From Cupriavidus malaysiensis (GTDB taxonomy: Bacteria; Pseudomonadota; Gammaproteobacteria; Burkholderiales; Burkholderiaceae): DNA of 64,000 nucleotides. Shown piece after piece: positions 60,407 through 64,000 of this stretch. The stretch spans positions 62,001-126,000 of the forward strand of contig NZ_CP017755.1 in assembly GCF_001854325.1 (NCBI RefSeq), written 5' to 3'. Position 1 is the first letter of the stretch. Each line of letters opens with the position of its first letter. The notes under the pieces were generated by a model, which did no database searches, was not told the DNA's origin, and saw nothing but the letters and a program-made list of their open reading frames with translations. A program made the translations under genes and the position numbers.

Positions 60407-61789
60407 ATGGCCTTCACCCGCACCGTGGGCCTCGAGCGCCACGTCTTCGCCGACCTCAAGACCCTGCTGGCCAAGGCCGGTCCGGCGCGCTCCGGCGACA
60501 GCCTGGCCGGCGTGGCCGCCGCCAGCGAGGCCGAGCGCATGGCCGCGCGCCTGGCGCTGGCCGACCTGCCGCTCGCGCATTTCCTGGCCGAGGCCGTGGT
60601 GCCCTACGAGGACGACGAAGTCACCCGCCTGATCATGGACAGCCACGACCGCGCGGCATTCCGCGAAATCGCCTCGCTGACGGTGGGAGACTTCCGCAAC
60701 TGGCTGCTGCGGCACGAGACCGACGCTGCCGTGCTGGCGCGCGTGGCGCCGGCCATCACGCCGGAGATGGCGGCGGCGGCCAGCAAGCTGATGCGCAACC
60801 AGGACCTGGTCTCGGTGGCGCGCAAGTGCCGCGTGGTGACCCGCTTCCGCAATACCATCGGCCTGCCCGGCCGGCTGTCGGTGCGCCTGCAGCCCAACCA
60901 CCCGACCGACGATCCGAAGGGCATCGCCGCCGCCATCGTCGACGGCCTGCTGTATGGCTGCGGCGACGCCACCATCGGCATCAACCCGGCCTCCGACAGC
61001 CTGCCCGCCATCGTGGCCCTGCTGCGCCTGGTCGACGCGCTGCGCCAGCGCTTCGACATTCCCACCCAGTCCTGCGTGCTGACCCACGTCACCCACACGC
61101 TGCGCGCCATCGAGCAGGGCGCGCCGGTGGACCTGGTGTTCCAGTCGGTGGCCGGCAGCCAGCGCGCCAATGCCGCCTTCGGCATCGACCTCGCGCTGCT
61201 GGCCGAGGCGCGCGCGGCGGCGCGCGCGCTGGGGCGCGGCACGGTGGGCGACAACCTGATGTACTTCGAGACCGGGCAGGGCAGCGCGCTGTCGGCCAAT
61301 GCGCACCACGGCGTCGACCAGCAGACCATGGAGGCGCGCGCCTATGCGGTGGCGCGCGCGTTCTCGCCGCTGCTGGTCAACACCGTGGTCGGCTTCATCG
61401 GGCCGGAGTATCTGTATGACGGCAAGCAGATCATCCGCGCCGGGCTGGAGGATCACTTCTGCGGCAAGCTGCTGGGCCTGCCGATGGGCTGCGACGTCTG
61501 CTATACCAACCATGCCGAGGCCGACCAGGACGACGTCGACACGCTGCTGACGCTGTTCGGCGTGGCCGGCATCCACTTCATCATGGGTGTGCCGGGCGCC
61601 GACGACATCATGCTCAACTACCAGAGCACGTCCTTCCACGACGCCCTCTACCTGCGCGAGACGCTGGGCCTGCGGCCGGCGCCCGAGTTCGAGGCCTGGC
61701 TGCAACGCATGGGCCTGGCCGATGGCAGCGGCCGCCTGCTGCCGCCGGGCAGCCGCCAGCCGTTGCTGCGGCTGGCGCATGAGCTGTGA
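60407..61789 (+). CDS. eutB: Ethanolamine ammonia-lyase, large subunit
   Basis: The 460-residue subunit of the adenosylcobalamin-dependent enzyme turns ethanolamine into acetaldehyde and ammonia. Conserved blocks include LMRNQDLVSVARKCRVVTRFRNTIGLPGRLSVRLQPNHPTDDPKGIAAA, DGLLYGCGDATIGINPASDS, FQSVAGSQRANAAFGIDLALL, MYFETGQGSALSANAHHGVDQQT and GLPMGCDVCYTNHAEADQDDVD. Its length matches the 453-residue Escherichia coli protein. eutC follows 65 bases later. No ethanolamine permease or microcompartment gene is in the window. Confidence 0.95.
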   Translation: MAFTRTVGLERHVFADLKTLLAKAGPARSGDSLAGVAAASEAERMAARLALADLPLAHFLAEAVVPYEDDEVTRLIMDSHDRAAFREIASLTVGDFRNWLLRHETDAAVLARVAPAITPEMAAAASKLMRNQDLVSVARKCRVVTRFRNTIGLPGRLSVRLQPNHPTDDPKGIAAAIVDGLLYGCGDATIGINPASDSLPAIVALLRLVDALRQRFDIPTQSCVLTHVTHTLRAIEQGAPVDLVFQSVAGSQRANAAFGIDLALLAEARAAARALGRGTVGDNLMYFETGQGSALSANAHHGVDQQTMEARAYAVARAFSPLLVNTVVGFIGPEYLYDGKQIIRAGLEDHFCGKLLGLPMGCDVCYTNHAEADQDDVDTLLTLFGVAGIHFIMGVPGADDIMLNYQSTSFHDALYLRETLGLRPAPEFEAWLQRMGLADGSGRLLPPGSRQPLLRLAHEL

Positions 61790-61854
61790 AAGGCGCTGCG
61801 AAGCTGCCCCGATGCGCCCCGATGCGCCATGACAAGCCCCGAGAGGAGCCCACC

Positions 61855-62703
61855 GTGACCACGTCTTCCCCGTCCGATATCCCGCCTGCCGGCGCAAGCG
61901 TACCCATTTCTGCGTCCGCCCCGGAGCCGGGAGCCGCCGGGTCCGGGGCCGCGCCGGACGAAGCCTGGCAGCGCCTGCGCGCCTTCACGCCGGCCCGCAT
62001 CGCGCTCGGCCGCGCCGGCCACAGCCAGACCACGGACACCGTGCTGGCCTTCGGGCTGGCGCATGCGCAGGCGCGCGACGCGGTGCACGCGCCGCTGGCG
62101 CGCGCGGCCATCGGGCAGGCGCTGGAGGCCGCCGGCTTCGCCCGCCTCGACGCGCACAGCGCCGCGGCCGACCGCCAGCAGTACCTGCGCCGCCCCGACC
62201 TGGGCCGCCGCCTCGACCCGGCCAGCCGCGCCCGGCTGGCGGCGGCACGCGCCGTGCCGGGGCCCGACGTGGTCTTCGTGATCGCCGACGGCCTGTCCGC
62301 CGTCGCCGCCGAGCGCCATGCGCTGCCCCTGCTGCAGGCCGTGCGGCCGCTGCTGCCCGGCTGGCGCTTCGGGCCGGTGGTGGTGGCCGAGCAGGCACGC
62401 GTGGCGCTGGGCGATGAGATCGGCGCAGAAATGGGTACGCTTCAGGTCGTGATGCTGATCGGCGAGCGTCCCGGCCTCAGTTCGCCGGACAGCCTCGGCA
62501 TCTACCTGACCCATGGTCCGCGCGTCGGCCGCACCGATGCCGAGCGCAACTGCATCTCCAATGTGCGCCCGCAGGGGCTGTCCTACGCCGAGGCGGCGGC
62601 GCGGCTGGCCTTCCTGCTGCGGGGCGCGCTGGCGCTGGGGCGCTCTGGCGTGGACCTGAAGGATGACAGCGGGCCGGCCCTGCCGCCGCCCGGCCAGAGC
62701 TGA
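61855..62703 (+). CDS. eutC: Ethanolamine ammonia-lyase, small subunit
   Basis: The 282-residue subunit completes the ammonia-lyase. Conserved blocks are FTPARIALGRAGHSQTTDTVLAFGLAHAQARDAVHAPL, HSAAADRQQYLRRPDLGRRL, VFVIADGLSAVAAERHALPLL, LIGERPGLSSPDSLGIYLTHGPRVGRTDAERNCISNVRPQGLSYAEAAARL. A GTG start at 61855 has AGAGGAG seven bases upstream; a GTG at 61786 and an ATG at 61822 are possible but lack such a site. Two dispersed 17-mers lie inside: one in the variable N-terminus (codons for V-P-I-S-A) and one in the core just before the LIGERPGLSS motif (codons for A-E-M-G-T), where relatives usually have a different sequence. Confidence 0.93.
   Translation: MTTSSPSDIPPAGASVPISASAPEPGAAGSGAAPDEAWQRLRAFTPARIALGRAGHSQTTDTVLAFGLAHAQARDAVHAPLARAAIGQALEAAGFARLDAHSAAADRQQYLRRPDLGRRLDPASRARLAAARAVPGPDVVFVIADGLSAVAAERHALPLLQAVRPLLPGWRFGPVVVAEQARVALGDEIGAEMGTLQVVMLIGERPGLSSPDSLGIYLTHGPRVGRTDAERNCISNVRPQGLSYAEAAARLAFLLRGALALGRSGVDLKDDSGPALPPPGQS
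61898..61914 (+). repeat. Dispersed 17-mer, copy 10, in the eutC N-terminus
   Basis: Exact GCGTACCCATTTCTGCG, read V-P-I-S-A, the same frame as copy 8 in the acyl-CoA dehydrogenase. Confidence 0.85.
62424..62440 (-). repeat. Dispersed 17-mer, copy 11, in the eutC core
   Basis: Exact CGCAGAAATGGGTACGC on the plus strand, read A-E-M-G-T within the conserved C-terminal half of EutC. Confidence 0.85.
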
Positions 62704-62729
62704 GCCGGGCCGGGCGGGCGCGCCGCGCT

Positions 62730-64000
62730 TCAGTGCCCGGGTCCGGGCGCCGCGTCCGCCGCCTTGCGGACCTTGGCCACCTGGCTGGCGCTGACCGCCG
62801 GGGCATGGTTGCCCCAGCTCGCGCGCACGAAGGTCAGCACGTCCGCCACGTCCTGGTCGCTCAGGCGCTCGTCGAAGGCCGGCATGGTGAAGCGGGTCGG
62901 CGCCGACACCGTGGCCGGCATGGCGCCGCCGCGCAGCACGATGTGGATCAGCGAGGTGGGATCGGCCGAATGGACGGTCGAACTCAGCGCCAGCGCGGGG
63001 AAGGTCTGGGCATAGCCCTTGCCGCTGCTGCGGTGGCATGCCGCGCAGTTGTTGAGGTAGGTGAGCGCGCCGTTGCTGCGGTCGGTGCCGGTGCGCAGCG
63101 CCTCATGCGCGGTGCCGTCGTACACCGGGGCCTGGGTCCCGGCCCGGACCGGCGCCAGCGACTTCAGATAGGCCGCGATCGCCGCCAGGTCCGCATCCGT
63201 CATGTGCTGGGTGCTGTGCTGCACCACGTCGGCCATGCCGCCGAAGGCGGCGCTGTGGTCGTTGCGCCCGCTGCGGAGCAGGGCCACGATGTCGGCCTCG
63301 CTCCAGCGGCCGAGGCCGTCGCCGGCGTCGCTTCGCAGGTTCTTGGCGAGGAAGCCGTCGACCACGGCGCCCGACAGGAAGGCGCGGTTGTCGCCGCCGA
63401 GCGCCTTTTCCTGCAAGGCGAAGCCGCGCGGCGTGTGGCAGGCGCCGCAGTGCCCCAGGCCTTCGACCAGATAGCGTCCACGCCGGATCGGATCGTGGTC
63501 GGCGGCGGCCGCATCCTTCACGGCTGCCACCGGCGTCGGCGCGAACAGCTTGCGCCAGGCCGCGAGCGGCCATCGCATCGAGAGCGGCCAGCGGATGTCC
63601 GGCTTGCGGTTGGGCTGGCTGACCGGCTGCACGCCGTGCATGAAGTAGGCGTAGAGCGCCTGCACGTCGTCGGGGCTTACCTTGGCGTACGAGGGGTAGG
63701 GCATGGCCGGGTACAGCGTCGAGCCGTCCTTGCCGATGCCGTGGCGCACGGCCCGGTCGAAGTCTTCCAGGCTGTAGCGGCCGATGCCGGTGTCCGGGTC
63801 GGGGGTGATATTGCTCGAGTAGATGGCACCGATTGGCGAGGCCAGCGGCAGGCCGCCGGCGAACGGCTTGCCCTTGGGCGCCGAGTGGCAGGCCGCGCAG
63901 TCGGCCGCGCGGGCCAGGTACTCGCCTTGCCGGATCTGCCGTGCCTGTGCTTCATCGCCGGCGCCGGGCGCGGCCAAGGCTGCCGATGTTGCCAGGGCGG
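62730..64000 (-). CDS. Tri-haem c-type cytochrome of alcohol/aldehyde dehydrogenase type, 5' end outside window
   Basis: At least 422 residues with three haem-binding motifs: CAACH near the mature N-terminus, CGACH in the middle and CAACH in the C-terminal third, each with a downstream Met ligand candidate. The family blocks GEYLARAADCAACHSAPKGKPFAGGLPL and SSNITPDPDTGIGRYSLEDFDRAVRHGI match the cytochrome subunit of membrane-bound alcohol or gluconate dehydrogenases. The last visible residues (ALATSAALA before APGAGDEAQ) look like the end of a signal peptide, so only its first part is cut by the right edge. The dehydrogenase partner is not in the window. Confidence 0.88.
   Translation of the reverse strand, partial: ALATSAALAAPGAGDEAQARQIRQGEYLARAADCAACHSAPKGKPFAGGLPLASPIGAIYSSNITPDPDTGIGRYSLEDFDRAVRHGIGKDGSTLYPAMPYPSYAKVSPDDVQALYAYFMHGVQPVSQPNRKPDIRWPLSMRWPLAAWRKLFAPTPVAAVKDAAAADHDPIRRGRYLVEGLGHCGACHTPRGFALQEKALGGDNRAFLSGAVVDGFLAKNLRSDAGDGLGRWSEADIVALLRSGRNDHSAAFGGMADVVQHSTQHMTDADLAAIAAYLKSLAPVRAGTQAPVYDGTAHEALRTGTDRSNGALTYLNNCAACHRSSGKGYAQTFPALALSSTVHSADPTSLIHIVLRGGAMPATVSAPTRFTMPAFDERLSDQDVADVLTFVRASWGNHAPAVSASQVAKVRKAADAAPGPGH

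Noticed and set aside
60407-62703. A bacterial microcompartment (eut) locus
   Set aside because: Only eutB and eutC are present; flanking genes are an AI-2E transporter and a cytochrome c, with no shell proteins in the window.

Overview
The window is a stretch of very GC-rich chromosome (about two-thirds GC or more by eye) from a betaproteobacterium, most likely Burkholderiaceae of the Cupriavidus/Ralstonia kind. Three things point there: four Bug-type tripartite-tricarboxylate receptor genes scattered among small catabolic operons, an AMP nucleosidase gene, and codon use strongly biased to G/C in third position. No rRNA, tRNA, CRISPR array, insertion sequence or prophage was seen.

Layout. 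(1) 1-20.5 kb is an exopolysaccharide region. It holds the end of a BY-kinase cut by the left edge, a tandem alpha/beta-hydrolase, a methyltransferase and a GT2, then a minus-strand wza-wzb-wzc set, several glycosyltransferases, a WcaF-like acetyltransferase, a Wzx flippase, a Wzy-like polymerase, gmd and fcl (GDP-fucose supply), and a LuxR-type regulator whose receiver domain lacks the phospho-accepting Asp. (2) 20.5-23.3 kb is a patchwork: a low-GC intergenic stretch, a tiny lipoprotein and a WXXGXW protein, a 5'-truncated cyanase gene, and a phosphoribosyltransferase. (3) 23.3-27.1 kb is a minus-strand operon of a GntR regulator, a Bug receptor and an aconitase-family hydratase pair. (4) 27.7-32.8 kb is a compact Fap-like (functional amyloid) export locus: a Gly-rich secreted protein, two small exported proteins that each carry a double-glycine leader-like motif, a periplasmic C39 peptidase and a coiled-coil/beta-barrel outer-membrane protein. 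(5) 33-43 kb holds an SDR, a LysR/AtuA/Bug operon, a cupin, an EamA protein, a GNAT protein, amn and ompW. (6) 43-44 kb has no convincing gene. (7) 44-46.7 kb is feoA-feoB-(Cys-rich protein) behind a clear Fur box. (8) 46.9-52.7 kb is a LysR-controlled acyl-CoA dehydrogenase/Bug/thioesterase/CoA-transferase operon. (9) 53-59 kb is the L-lactate operon lutA-lutC-lutB-lldP with a divergent lldR. (10) 59-64 kb has an AI-2E family transporter, eutBC and a multihaem cytochrome c cut by the right edge.

Two features stand out beyond ordinary annotation. First, a 17-base sequence, GCGTACCCRTTTCTGCG, occurs at least ten times on both strands, plus one partial and one degenerate copy. It is mostly intergenic, but some copies lie inside coding genes, including the core of eutC, and one sits at the breakpoint of the truncated cynS. 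Second, in the Fap-like locus two neighbouring exported proteins share a PVAxxRLxxLRGG motif with hydrophobic residues at -12, -7 and -4 from a Gly-Gly, encoded either side of a Sec-exported C39 peptidase. That suggests a periplasmic double-glycine processing step coupled to amyloid-like secretion.
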